Assembly: GCA_034440575.1 (NCBI GenBank)
Contig: JAOTOL010001604.1
Coordinates: forward strand, 1,346,001-1,410,000
Length of the DNA stretch: 64,000 bases
DNA from: Imbricaverruca yamaguchii
Lineage: Eukaryota > Arthropoda > Thecostraca > Neoverrucidae
Reading direction: 5' to 3'
The notes under the pieces are model-generated. The model was not told the DNA's origin. It made no database searches and worked only from the letters and a program-made list of their open reading frames with translations. Each line of letters starts with the position of its first letter. The stretch's first letter is position 1. Both the position numbers and the translations under genes were made by a program. This document shows, piece after piece, positions 10,341 to 22,138 of this stretch.

Positions 10341-12230
10341 GTACCACTCGGCACTTGAAGGCGCCAGGTCAGAGGCATACATGCAGACGATGCGCCCCGA
10401 AACTACAATAGCTAAATATCAACTAACTGGAAGAATCGAGTGCCAGGATGTTATGGCCCGACTTGTGGTAAAATGTGAAACGCCTGTACCATGCGATCAT
10501 GACTATAATGCATGACCTAACCTAACCTAACTAACCTAACCTAACCTAACCTAACTAACCTAACCTACCTCACCAACCTCAACTAACTAACCTAACCTAA
10601 CCATAATGCCTGGCAACAGAGAGCTTCATGAACGACATTTTTCCTTGCTCCCAAAGAGAAGGTATTGTCACACTCATTCCGAAACAGAATAGGCCAAGGG
10701 ATGGCATACATTCCTAGCGTCCAATGACGTTATTGAACTATAGCTACAACGTAGTATCATTGGTTATTGTTAATCGATTTAATACGGCGATTCCTATCAT
10801 AATTATCGCTGACCAAACATGATTTGTACAAGGTTGATTAATAGGATACAATTCCTGCTTAGCATACAATGTGTTGCATTTCCTCAAGAGTAGGAATATA
10901 ATGGCTATTTTTAGGTATTGATATCAGGGAACTCTTAATTCTGTTGGTTGGGGTTTCATCAGAAGGGTTCAAATCAGGGAAAATATTCCTAAGTGCATTT
11001 TCAGTTGGTTTAACATGCTCTATATGGGATCTTGTGCTAGGCTAGTGTACAATGAGCATATATCAGATAAAAAGACCCGTTGACCCGGTCTCTGCGGTCA
11101 TGTATCCTCGCAGGTCTCGAGACGGTAGAGTAAAGGCCCCTCTAACTTCCAAACTAAGCGGTGCATGAACGCGAACCGAGGATCATCGTAAAGCCATCGA
11201 CGAATACGACCCGAAAATTGCCTCACGATTTATCTTAGAACAATTTTGAACTCGACGTGGCGGTTTAAAAAAAGACTTCCAAACACATTTTATATTTCCA
11301 TTTTTAGAAAAGTCACGGAGTTAGAACACATGCCATTGGATAGCCAATTACACATCACATGTTACACAATCGTACCTTGGTCCATCATGGGCCAAAATTG
11401 GCAGTGATTTGTGACTTGGATTTGTGTTTGAGGTCACTTTCGTGACTTCGAACGCAAATACAATGCTTACGTAGTGTAATGACTGCCGAATTGTAAATCG
11501 ATAGTAATTTTCATTTCAGTATATTTCCATGCGTATGAGCTTCAATGTTTGTACTAGTGATGGAACAATGACCTGGAATGAAGTTGACCTTGATTGTGAC
11601 TCGTGGTTGTCATTCCATTGCCTCGTTTATGTCGCCCAAGGAAAGCATAATGTTATTTGGGTCATGAAAGCTTGAAATGCACCATAGAGACAATATTGTC
11701 TAAATAGGCTTATCTGCTTAGTATACTATGTTAACCTGGGCTCAGGCCACGGCACAGGTCAATCAAATTGGATGAGGAACTTCTCATTTCTGCATGCATA
11801 CCGAGGTAGAAATGCTGTTGGGAGAACATGCATGCTGCAGAAATAGGAAAATTTGTCTCATATTAGCCTAGACTTCCGGTCACTGACCTGACATCCAATA
11901 TAAATATGATATATGTGTGCGGTAGTATATAATACATGTTAAATAAGTTTCTTATCCATATATTTTCATTTACATAAATTACACTGGTCTGCGTGATTTA
12001 TAAGGTCAAGGGTGTCTCGGCTGTTTTTAGGTCAGTTTTTCATGCTGATTCCGAAAATGGCATCGGTTTTGCTCGATTAGCTCGATTTTTTACATATGTT
12101 ATTTCACTCATGTGAACCAAAACATTGCTCTGACTGGTTTACTAGTGAATCCGACAGAAGCATAAATAAAGTTTTAAACTCCAAACAGATGGACCATAAG
12201 TGTATTCGGAGCGCATCCCAACAGTACACA
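10341..12230. other. Large intron, left part
   Basis: No gene seen. It holds the telomere-like tract at 10512-10605. Around 11095-11190 there is a stretch (gagacggtagagtaaaggcccctctaac, cut by eye) resembling the end of the transposon-like repeat at 56.5 kb. The rest is AT-rich and unassigned. Confidence 0.5.
10512..10605 (+). repeat. Interstitial telomere-like (CCTAA)n tract
   Basis: About 90 bp of imperfect CCTAA repeats (complement of TTAGG), with CTAA and CCTCA variants. TTAGG is the ancestral arthropod telomere repeat, so an interstitial tract suggests an arthropod genome. Similar short tracts interleave with GTCA repeats near 32765-33015 and occur near 60215. Confidence 0.85.
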
Positions 12231-12235
12231 CTACT

Positions 12236-13500
12236 ACGGAATAAATGGCCTTTTCAGGGACTTCCGACTGTGCTGAGCAGATGGGACATCCCTCTTCAGG
12301 CACCAATAACACTCCGCCAGAAAGTTCACATCCCACCGACCTTGGTAGCGTTCTTCCATCACCCGTATGTCTTTGTGGAAGCGTTCTCCCTGCTCTTCAC
12401 TGTAATCTCCACCGTTATCTGGGAAATAATCTAGATGGGACCTAAGGAAGTGCATTTTTACCGACATTCGAGCACCAAGTTGCTGAAAACTGTCCATCAA
12501 CTCATCGACGACCTTATTTCTGTATTATTACTTCATCGACGACCTTATTACTTCACGTATTCCGCACTTCTGTGATTACCCAGGAAGTTGGTGATGATTG
12601 ACTTCAAGGCAAGCCATGCAGAGAGCTCAGACTGTTCCAGACATTCTTCGAATCGAGTGTCCTTCATGAGCTCCCTTATCTGAGGACCGTCGAACACACC
12701 AGCCTTCAGCTTCTCTCTGCTCATATGAGGAAATTTCTGTCCCAAAAATCAAAATCCTCGTCCTTCTTTATCCAGTGCTTTCACAAATTTTTTTTTCATC
12801 AAACCGAATTTGATATGGAGTGGTGGAAGTACGATTTTATGTGGTTCAACCAGGGGGCGTGACTGCACGTTGTGGGAGCCAGGTTCAAGTGGATGCCTGG
12901 ATGGCCAGTCGCGTTGTACGTAGTGCTGTTTGTCAGCCCGACTGTCCCAGAGGCATAGAAAGCATAGATATTTAGTGTAGCCGCCCTGCAGCCCATGGAC
13001 GAGACCTACTACCTTCAGGCCACCACAGATCAGCCAACCATGCTCTTTGTAGTTCAAAGCAGACAACAAAAGTTCCATGCTGTTATGCGTTTCTCTCAGT
13101 TGCACGGAGTGTCCAACAGGAATCGACGCGAACTTATTGCTGTTGTTCAGAAGAACTGCCTTCAGGCTCCTACTCGAGGAGTCTATGAACAGCCTCCATT
13201 CTGCCGGGTTGTACTCTGTACCCATTGCTTTTACTAGGCCCGCGTCCCAATTCTCACTTCTCTCCGCTACTGATATATCATACTGCAGTATGCATACTGA
13301 TACATCAGGGTGAGAGTTGTTATCTTTGACGTAGTGTGAAAACTTGAGCTAATCGAGAAAAGTGGATAGTATTTTCGGATTCAGCACACGAGACTTGTAT
13401 TAGAACAGTTGAGAAACTTGCGACCTTTTAAAAAAAGTTTTGAAACGCAGGCCAGTGTTATCGATCCCGAAGCATATTTGCAGGTGCTCCTCTTTAATCT
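12236..13500 (-). pseudogene. Degenerate transposon-associated protein gene
   Basis: Minus-strand fragments line up in order as one decayed protein of a type often seen in arthropod and cnidarian genomes as multicopy uncharacterised, mobile-element-associated genes. They are: a weak N-terminal region (about 13500-13230); EWRLFIDSSSRSLKAVLL to KFGLMKKKFVKALDKEG (13225-12749); QKFPHMSREK with GPQIRELMKD and NFLGNH (12745-12548); and a C-terminal piece with LRSHLDYFPDN, GERFHKDI and MEERYQGRW (12500-12234). A TGA at 12749-12751 interrupts the first two in the same frame. A short direct duplication (catcgacgaccttatt, about 12512-12553) with stops precedes the last. Recognition is from memory of the family. 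The exact transposon class is not known to me. Confidence 0.75.
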
Positions 13501-13503
13501 GCG

Positions 13504-13944
13504 CTAAGTCCTTACATAGACGGAATAATTAATTCTGAAGGCGGAATATTGGAAATTTCGCTGCGCTGCCCGTCGCCGTTTTGTTTTCTCTTCTATTCTA
13601 TCGCGAAACGACCTTAGAGGTACTTTAAAATCCTCAGAAATCAACGCCATTAACCGGCGTTTGGTTATTCCTCCACAGGGCGCCAATATTCACTCGTGTG
13701 GGTGGAAAGGCTTGGCCGACTTATGGACCGTCAGCACTGCTGTCGTCCGTAGGTACTTCGTCGCTCCGCTACCGCTTGGACAGACCACTGCTGACATGTT
13801 GCCTATCACACAATCACTCGCGGGCGTGAAATGTGCAGCCTTTAGAGAACTAGATCATGTCCATTGCCCAGTCTCTGACAACATCGCATGCCCTACTTGG
13901 GAGTGGTGCTTGGCCAGTTTGGAGCCGAGGCTGAGATGTTGCCT
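13504..13944. other. Intron segment between pseudogene and 62-bp array
   Basis: No supported gene. A 60-codon minus-strand frame (13686-13504) is Arg/Lys-rich and could be more of the decayed element upstream, but no motif confirms it. The 62-bp repeat begins at about 13945. Confidence 0.35.
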
Positions 13945-16770
13945 GCCCACAGACGGGTCTGCCCGGCCGGTGTGACCTCGTTACACGTCTGACTGAGCCA
14001 CTGCCTGCCCACAGACGGGCCTGCCCGGCCGGTGTGACCTCGTTACACGTCTGACTGAGCCACTGCCTGCCCACAGGCGGGCCCGTCCGGCCGGTGTGAC
14101 CTCGTTACACGTCTGACTGAGCCACTGCCTGCCCACAGACGGGCCTGCCCGGCCGGTGTGACCTCGTTACACGTCTGACTGAGCCACTGCCTGCCTACAG
14201 ACGGGCCCGTCCGGCCGGTGTGACCTCGTTACACGTCTGACTGAGTCACTGCCTGCCCACAGACGGGTCCGTCCGGCCGGTGTGACCTCGTTACACGTCT
14301 GACTGAGTCACTGCCTGCCTACAGACGGGCCCGTCCGGCCGGTGTGACCTCGTTACACGTCTGACTGAGTCACTGCCTGCCTACAGACGGGCCCGTCCGG
14401 CCGGTGTGACCTCGTTACACGTCTGACTGAGTCACTGCCTGCCCACAGACGGGCCCGTCCGGCCGGTGTGACCTCGTTACACGTCTGACTGAGTCACTGC
14501 CTGCCTACAGGCGGGCCCGTCCGGCCGGTGTGACCTCGTTACACGTCTGACTGAGCCACTGCCTGCCCACAGACGGGCCTGCCCGGCCGGTGTGACCTCG
14601 TTACACGTCTGACTGAGTCACTGCCTGCCCACAGACGGGCCTGCCCGGCCGGTGTGACCTCGTTACACGTCTGACTGAGCCACTGCCTGCCCACAGACGG
14701 GTCCGTCCGGCCGGTGTGACCTCGTTACACGTCTGACTGAGCCACTGCCTGCCCACAGACGGGCCTGCCCGGCCGGTGTGACCTCGTTACACGTCTGACT
14801 GAGCCACTGCCTGCCTACAGACGGGCCCGTCCGGCCGGTGTGACCTCGTTACACGTCTGACTGAGCCACTGCCTGCCCACAGACGGGCCCGTCCGGCCGG
14901 TGTGACCTCGTTACACGTCTGACTGAGCCACTGCCTCTACAGACGGGTGTGACCTCGTTACACGTCTGACTGAGCCACTGCCTGCCCACAGGGCCGGTGT
15001 GACCTGGCACGTCTCGGGCCTGCCGTCCGGCCGGTGTGACCTCGTTACACGTCTGACTGAGCCACTGCCTGCCCACAGGCGGGCCCGTCCGGCCGGTGTG
15101 ACCTCGTTACACGTCTGACTGAGCCACTGCCTGCCCACAGACGGGTCCGTCCGGCCGGTGTGACCTCGTTACACGTCTGACTGAGTCACTGCCTGCCCAC
15201 AGACGGGCCCGTCCGGCCGGTGTGACCTCGTTACACGTCTGACTGAGTCACTGCCTGCCCACAGACGGGTCCGTCCGGCCGGTGTGACCTCGTTACACGT
15301 CTGACTGAGTCACTGCCTGCCCACAGACGGGCCCGTCCGGCCGGTGTGACCTCGTTACACGTCTGACTGAGTCACTGCCTGCCTACAGACGGGCCCGTCC
15401 GGCCGGTGTGACCTCGTTACACGTCTGACTGAGCCACTGCCTGCCCTACAGACGGGCCTGCCCGGCCGGTGTGACCTCGTTACACGTCTGACTGAGCCAC
15501 TGCCTGCCCACAGACGGGCCTGCCCGGCCGGTGTGACCTCGTTACACGTCTGACTGAGCCACTGCCTGCCCACAGACGGGCCCGTCCGGCCGGTGTGACC
15601 TCGTTACACGTCTGACTGAGCCACTGCCTGCCCACAGACGGGCCCGTCCGGCCGGTGTGACCTCGTTACACGTCTGACTGAGCCACTGCCTGCCCACAGA
15701 CGGGCCCGTCCGGCCGGTGTGACCTCGTTACACGTCTGACTGAGCCACTGCCTGCCCACAGGCGGGCCCGTCCGGCCGGTGTGACCTCGTTACACGTCTG
15801 ACTGAGCCACTGCCTGCCTACAGACGGGCCCGTCCGGCCGGTGTGACCTCGTTATCACGTCTGACTGAGCCACTGCCTGCCCACAGACGGGCCCGTCCGG
15901 CCGGTGTGACCTCGTTACACGTCTGACTGAGCCACTGCCTGCCCAAGACGGGCCCGTCCGGCCGGTGTGACCTCGTTACACGTCTGACTGAGCCACTGCC
16001 TGCCCACAGACGGGCCCGTCCGGCCGGTGTGACCTCGTTACACGTCTGACTGAGCCACTGCCTGCCCACAGACGGGCCCGTCCGGCCGGTGTGACCTCGT
16101 TACACGTCTGACTGAGTCACTGCCTGCCCACAGACGGGCCCGTCCGGCCGGTGTGACCTCGTTAACGTTCTTACCGCCCTGCCTACAGACGGGCCTGCCC
16201 GGCCGGTGTGACCTCGTTACACGTCTGACTGAGCCACTGCCTGCCCACAGACGGGCCCGTCCGGCCGGTGTGACCTCGTTACACGTCTGACTGAGCCACT
16301 GCCTGCCCACAGACGGGCCCGTCCGGCCGGTGTGACCTCGTTACACGTCTGACTGAGCCACTGCCTGCCCACAGACGGGCCCGTCCGGCCGGTGTGACCT
16401 CGTTACACGTCTGACTGAGTCACTGCCTGCCCACAGACGGGCCCGTCCGGCCGGTGTGACCTCGTTACACGTCTGACTGAGCCACTGCCTGCCCACAGAC
16501 GGGTCCGTCCGGCCGGTGTGACCTCGTTACACGTCTGACTGAGCCACTGCCTGCCCACAGGCGGGCCCGTCCGGCCGGTGTGACCTCGTTACACGTCTGA
16601 CTGAGCCACTGCCTGCCCACAGACGGGCCCGCCCGGCCGGTGCGACCTCGTTACACGTCTGACTGAGCCACTGCCTGCCCACAGACGGGCCTGCCCGGCC
16701 GGTGTGACCTCGTTACACGTCTGACTGAGCCACTGCCTGCCCACAGACGGGCCCGCCCGGCCGGTGTGAC
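13945..16770 (+). repeat. 62-bp minisatellite, ~45 copies, each with a splice acceptor
   Basis: A highly uniform array with a few indel-bearing units near 14935-15030 and 16170. Each unit has a branch-like CTGAC, a pyrimidine-rich gccactgcctgcccacag, then ACGGGCC(C/T)GTCCGGCCGGTG. The last unit provides the acceptor (16741-16746) and the first ~25 coding bases of the zinc-finger exon. In the exon frame each upstream unit runs into TGA (CAC GTC TGA), so use of an earlier acceptor without further splicing would truncate the protein. Minus-strand frames of 70-90 codons here are products of the repeat. Confidence 0.95.
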
Positions 16771-17851
16771 CCCGGCAGCCACGTCCGACCCGCCCTCCCA
16801 GCTGCCGTCGCTCGACCCCGTGCTGATGCCGTTCTTCAGCTGCGGCCTGTGCGGCGCCACCGGGTTCGCCGACCTGGCGGCGCACTTCGCCCACCTGTGG
16901 TCGGAACACACCGAGCTGCGCATGCTGGGCAGCGCGCAGCGGCGCCGGGTGCCGCTCAAGCTGCGGCCGCACATGTTCGTCACGTGCGCGCTGTGCGGCC
17001 TCAACAACCGCAGCACGAGCACGCCGGGCGTGGCCGACCGGCACCTGACGGTGGCGCACATGCCGGCGCGCCACCGCCACCTGCAGCAGGTGGCCGCCGC
17101 GCCGCCGCACCAGTTCAGCTGCGACGAGTGCCCGCTGCGCGCCGAGTCGCGCGCCGAGCTGGTGCTGCACGCGCTCGACGCCGGCCACGAGTGCGGCGCG
17201 TTCACGTGCCGCACGTGCGGCGCGGAGGGCGACGGGCGCGCCAACGCGCGCCACCACCGGCGCTGGCACCGCGCGCGCCGGCCGTTCCAGTGCTACCTGT
17301 GCGCCGAGCCGTTCGCCGCCGAGCCGGAGTGCGTGGCGCACGTGCGCGCCGAGCACCAGCGCCAGTTCAACGTGCACCGGTGCGCGCGCTGCGCGTACGC
17401 CACGTCCACGGTGGCGCAGTTCGTGCAGCACGCGCGCACGCACGTGGGCCTGAACGCGTGCGTGTGCCACCTGTGCGGCGTGGTGTTCCAGACGGGCCAG
17501 AGCCTGCGCCGCCACCTGCTGACGCACGCGCGCGCCGAGTTCCGCTGCCAGCACTGCGACAAGACGTTCCGCCACCCGCTGCCGCTGGAGCGGCACGTCA
17601 AGAGCCGCCACGTCAGTCCGGACGAGCACACGTGCGCCACGTGCGGCAAGCTGTTCTCGACGCGCTACCACCGCGACCGGCACGCGATGATCCACTCGGG
17701 CCGGCGGCCGCACCGCTGCGCCGGCTGCGGGCGCGCGTTCGTGCAGAAGGGCGACCTGGTGCGCCACGTGAAGAAGTGCGCCGACCGCCGGCCGCCGGCG
17801 GTGTCCGCGGCGAAGCTGGTGCCCGCGGAGCCGGGCCGACCCGTGCCGTGA
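16747..17851 (+). CDS. Plus-strand zinc-finger gene, terminal exon with ten C2H2-type fingers
   Basis: From acceptor cctgcccacag to TGA 17849-17851: one base plus 367 codons. It encodes a tandem zinc-finger array, probably nuclear and DNA-binding. Finger starts in order are FSCGLC, VTCALC, FSCDEC, FTCRTC, FQCYLC, HRCARC, CVCHLC, FRCQHC, HTCATC and HRCAGC; the last ends VRHVKKC, a C2HC form. Only the later linkers resemble the classical one (HSGRRPHRC for HTGEKPY-C). The exon is extremely GC-rich with GC-ending codons. It is collinear with the minus-strand exon 22138-21055, sharing for example ALCGLNN and GRGFVQKGDL/GRAFVQKGDL. The Pro/Ala-rich start lies partly inside the last minisatellite unit. 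The product is unnamed, and no C-terminal domain follows the fingers. Confidence 0.85.
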
Positions 17852-18887
17852 CGTTGCCGGTCACGGCACAGGTCACAGGTCACGCCTCGGCCACCCGCTC
17901 CCCCGCCTCGTGACCGCCACCGGTCCCTGTCGTTCAGAGATGGCCGCCGGCGTACGCGGACACGCTGCGCCACTGGCCGCCAGTGATTCAGATCGCTTCT
18001 TGCTCCATAATGAAATGATCAGGTATATACTCAACTTGTGTGCAATGTTCGCAGTAGCTGTGCGTGGCTATGAGTGACGCGGTCCGTGTATTGGACTGTG
18101 ACCGGAATTATCTCCATTTCGTCGCCGTTGTTAGGTGTGTTGTGCCTTTTGTGCACACAGGAATCCATAAATGTCCACGCTGCATAGTTTGAAATGTCCC
18201 ATTACACAAACAGCCGGGCTGGCTTCCACTTATTGTGTCCGTTCTGTCGTACGTGCAGATTAGCATGGCTGGATAGTTCGACTTGTCGGGAAGACTTGAA
18301 ACCATAGTCGAGCGGTCGTAAGACTAAGGGTATCTGTCGTGCAAGTCGTCAAAGCTTCCCGCCCAAGTAGCACTGCGACAGATACAATGCTCCATACTTG
18401 TGCTTCATAATTCGTGACGCTGGTTGCGTTTCATGGCGGCCTATGTGCTGTGTATTTTCAGTGCTAAGGCGGATGGCATTCCACTCCTGTGCTATTCCCC
18501 GGCGAAAGTACCGAGTGTCGACGAGCTACTGAATGATATTCGTGCCGGCACCCACACTAGCATTTTATTGTGTGACGTTGGGTGTTGAGCGCTGCTGTCA
18601 GCCAGAATGCGCGGCGATAGGCACTCAGTGCGCAGTGCGCGCGCTGTTCGTGGTACGTGAGCGGTGTCTCCTTGATGCAGTTACCTTGTGTCATGCCCTC
18701 TGTGATTGACAGTACTCGGATTCCACGAGTCAATAAAGCGAAAGTCAGCGAGCTGTCTGAGCAGAACCGGCCGTCGTTATTTGCACCAGAATCGGGAAAA
18801 TGTTCGAGTGCTGCAGCGCATTGTCGCGACAGCAGTCATCACAATTACGTGTCAGAAGCGCTGACAGCTGAAATGCCATGTATCTTG

Positions 18888-18945
18888 GGCGCTAAATGAC
18901 CTCGTAGTCGGCGCGCCCTTAAGCCCAGATAATAAATAAATGTCA
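18888..18945 (+). repeat. Short dispersed tail repeat, copy 1
   Basis: About 55 bp (GCGCTAAATGACCTCGTAGT, then CGGCGCGC, then an AATAAATAA end), nearly repeated at 27573-27632. It looks like the 3' end of an otherwise lost retroelement. Confidence 0.6.
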
Positions 18946-19321
18946 TGTATCTGAGCATTTAACTAGCAGGGACTGGGTATTGTGAGGATACTGATATTCA
19001 CCAGGCGAAAAGCGTGGCTTGCCACTTCGTATCCTACCAGATATACGTCGGTACTTGTACGACGCTTGCTGAATCCTCCCTCACTCAATTCGAAAGCCAT
19101 TTTTGCGTGGCCAAGACCCCTGCACTCGATTTCTTGAAATGGCTTCGGTTCTTTCCTGTGGTGGGCCCCGTAGATCTGCAGTTGACCGCACGTCGTCTGA
19201 GGGCTGGTTGCCTGGACTGGTGCGTGCTGTGTTCCAGACACGAGCGGCGCCGACGGCTCGTGTCTGGAACTGTGCGTGTTCACTAGAAGCGTGTGCTCAC
19301 TCGTGTGTGAACACACGCTTC

Positions 19322-19492
19322 CCTCCGTTGGTTGGTTATTGGTTTAGAACATCGACCGTTAAGTCATGTAGCGACGCCAATCTCACGCCGATTGGTCGCG
19401 GGCGAAGAGTAGCGACAGGTGAGACTCGAATCCACAACCTTTCGATTGTGAGACGGGCGACTTACCCCTAGGCCACTGTCATGCTTCCCCCG
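19322..19492 (-). mobile_element. tRNA-derived SINE, second family
   Basis: Reading the minus strand from about 19492, there is an A-box-like TGGCCTAGGGG followed about 40 bp later by a B-box GGATTCGAGTC, the spacing of a tRNA gene's internal pol III promoter. The cloverleaf is not convincing as a working tRNA: the acceptor pairing is imperfect. A non-tRNA body follows and the element ends in an ACCAATAACCAACCAAC-like tail. It differs from the tRNA-Ser/Leu-like SINE at 49.2 kb. Confidence 0.6.
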
Positions 19493-21054
19493 TGAGTTCA
19501 CGGAGGGAGGGAGCTGGTCGAGGCGGAGTGGGGACATGAGCGGCCCGTTGTTGACTCTTCCCACCGAACATTCCAGCGTCAGGAGCGTAGACATTTGTGG
19601 ATACTACCGCGGCGGCCCACTAATCACTGCCAGACCAGCTAGATATTCGTTGCCTTCTTCAGATTCAACTCGTTTGTGACCAATGCCGATGCAATGTTTA
19701 CCGGTCACCACCTGCATGTTTCGATGTACGTCAAAGTCGAAAATCGCATGCAGTGTGGGCGACATGCTTGAATTCCCGGCAATGAAAAGTGCAGTCGCGA
19801 GGCTCCGCCTCGGCTCGTAACGATATTGTACGTTTTCTCAAGTTTGAGGAACAACAACGCGCTTTAGCGCTCGGCAGACTGAAGGATTTCTCGTAATGAT
19901 ATCGTAATTACGTTGCCCGGCCCAGACACACCGCCACGGTCTTAAAGCCGAATATACTTCTCTTCGTGGGGAGGGGGCTACGGGATCTTAATCCTAAAAG
20001 CACACTCAACCTTAGACTTGGTCCTTCAGTTCTGCTTATCGGCAGCTTTCGCCACAATGTCCGCTGCCAAGTACGGCAATGCTTTGTTCACATACGAGTT
20101 TTGCAGCGGAGCTGATTCGGTGCCAGTTCAGCTGACTGATGCCCGAGGGCCACTGAGGGTCAGCCAGCCAGTCGCCGGTCACCTGGCTACATCGTCACGC
20201 CACACGACCAGCGGGCCCGGAGCCTGGCCGGCTGCTCGGCGGGTGTCAGTCCGGCGGAGGGTGCCGTATTTAGCGGCCGTGGGCCACAAACGGAGCGAGA
20301 GGACTGTGAGACGAAGAGGACCGTGACCCAGCGTGGTGCCTATGGTAATTCGACCATTCGAATCCGTGCATTTGGTTTACGCGCACAACATTCGGCCCGA
20401 TTGCAGCCGATTTCGTCTGGAGCGGATTACTTCCACCGGCCATCGCTGCTGAACACCGGGACCACATCCGAAACTTGAGCACATTATGCCAGATCGCCAC
20501 AATGGGTTTGATATATTGTTCATGCAATATTGCCAAACAAATCACGCAATAAGGTGCATGCTTTCGTTGCCTGCCAAAGCAGAGCAGTTGCAGCCGGCCC
20601 AATCGTGAATAGCAGGGAGACCGCTGCGGCTCCAGTCGCATGCAGAGCCGAAAACGTCACCTGGCTACGCTACAGCTATACCTACATAGGCAGGGAAGAG
20701 CTAGCACGACGCGAATGAAACTATTGTGTGTAATCTTAGGGTTCCCACGATTTGAAGGCTTTGAAAGCTGAAAAGGAATCAACATGAATAGGCATATCGC
20801 TACTTGGATCCATAAGTTATAGATATATCAAATCATGCACCAGCTCCATTCTTAATGGCAACGCATAACGGCCAGCATCAATAGGACGCAGAAATAATAG
20901 TTTAATCATAGTGGCGCCTTAACAGTGGGCTACTACAGGTCACAGCACTACCTGGAACTCAAATCGATCGTAACCCACGCCCGCATATCGTATCACCCCG
21001 GGCGTGCACCTAACCGCTGGCAGTACTGGTGTCCGCCGCCCCCGGAACCCCCTC

Positions 21055-22138
21055 CTATATCGTGACAAACACACCAGCCAGCTCCGTGAACTTGCACCGT
21101 TTGTAGTGTCCGTGCAGGTCGCCCTTCTGCACGAAGCCGCGGCCGCACTTGTCGCACTGGTAGGGCCGCTCGCCCGTGTGGATCATGTAGTGGCGCTTCA
21201 TCGAGTAGGCCGAGCCGAACTGGCGGCCGCACACGCTGCACGTGCACTTCTCCGGGTTGTGGTGCACGTTGATCTCGTGGCGGCGGCGCGTCTGCGGGTG
21301 CGAGAAGATCTTGCCGCACACGTCGCACGGGAACTGCGAGTCGGTGTGCGTGGGGATGTGGTGCTTGAGCGACATCTTGGAGACGAACATGACGCCGCAC
21401 ACGTGGCACACGTGCCGGTTCAGCTGCGAGTGCGACCGGATGTGCAGCAGGAAGTCGTGGAACAGCGCCGTCACGTAGCCGCAGCAGCTGCACTTGTGCA
21501 CGCTGTAGTCGTCGGCGTGGTGCCGCTTGATGTGCGCGATGCACGCCGTCTCGGAGGCGAACGGCGTCATGCAGAAGTAGCACTGGAACAGCCGGCTGAG
21601 GTAGTGGCGCTGCAGGTGCGCGATGTAGTTGAGGCGGCCCTCCAGCTGGAGGCCGCACGCGGTGCACCGGTGCGCCGCGTTCTCGTGGTCGGCGTCGAGC
21701 GCGTGCAGCGCCAGCGCGGCGCGCTCGTCGAACTCGGCGCAGCAGGCGTCGCAGCGCAGCGGCGCGTCGCCGGCGGCCGCCAGCACCGGCGAGTGGTCGG
21801 GCAGGTGCGTGGTGGTCAGGTACGAGTCGGAGAAGCCGGTGCTGCCCTTGTTGTTGAGGCCGCACAGCGCGCACACGACGAACAGCTGCGGCCGCAGCCG
21901 GATCGGGATGCGCCGGATGCGGCCGCCGACCATGTGGAACTCGGTGTGCCGCTGCCACAGGTGGTCGAAGTGCGCCTCGACCGTGCCGAAGCCGGTGTCG
22001 TCGCACAGGCCGCAGCTGAAGTAGTGCAGCAGCTCCGGCTCCACCGGCGGAAACGTGAACAGCTTGGCGGACGTCTCCTCGACGCCGTCTTCGGGCGGCG
22101 AGCCGTCCGCGTCGTCCGTGTACTTCAGCTCGCGGTAC
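21055..22138 (-). CDS. Minus-strand zinc-finger gene, terminal exon with ten C2H2-type fingers
   Basis: The exon starts after a tandem NAGNAG acceptor (ccgcagcag, 22139-22144), so one Ser codon can be alternatively included. It runs 360 codons to TAG at 21057-21055. A short acidic lead (TDDADGSPPEDGVEE) precedes ten fingers starting FSCGLC, VVCALC, LRCDAC, HRCTAC, FQCYFC, HKCSCC, HVCHVC, FPCDVC, CTCSVC and YQCDKC; the last ends GHYKRCK. One classical linker (HTGERPYQC) occurs between fingers nine and ten. It is collinear with the plus-strand exon at 16747-17851 and is expected to be a nuclear DNA-binding protein. Phase 2 in (AG|G, Arg) fits the exon at 26607-26428. The long plus-strand frame over it is an antisense shadow of the GC-rich code. 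Confidence 0.87.

Larger units (their letters stand above)
17852..21054. other. Intergenic region between convergent zinc-finger genes
   Basis: This holds the 3' UTRs of both genes, a tRNA-type SINE (19322-19492) and a short dispersed tail repeat (18888-18945). An AATAAA occurs at 18733 on the plus strand, far from the stop, so its use is uncertain. No other coding region is convincing; the frames at 18657-18899 and 20018-20326 lack features. Confidence 0.55.

Noticed and set aside
13945..16770. CRISPR-like array of regular repeats
   Set aside because: The whole 62-bp unit is conserved, with no variable spacers, in a spliced eukaryotic locus.
16589..17913. Minus-strand 392-codon frame and plus-strand 354-codon alternative frame
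   Set aside because: Shadows of the plus-strand zinc-finger exon; the true frame has ten ordered Cys/His fingers.
19410..19492. Functional tRNA gene on the minus strand
   Set aside because: A and B boxes are present, but acceptor and arm pairing are poor and a SINE-like body and tail follow.
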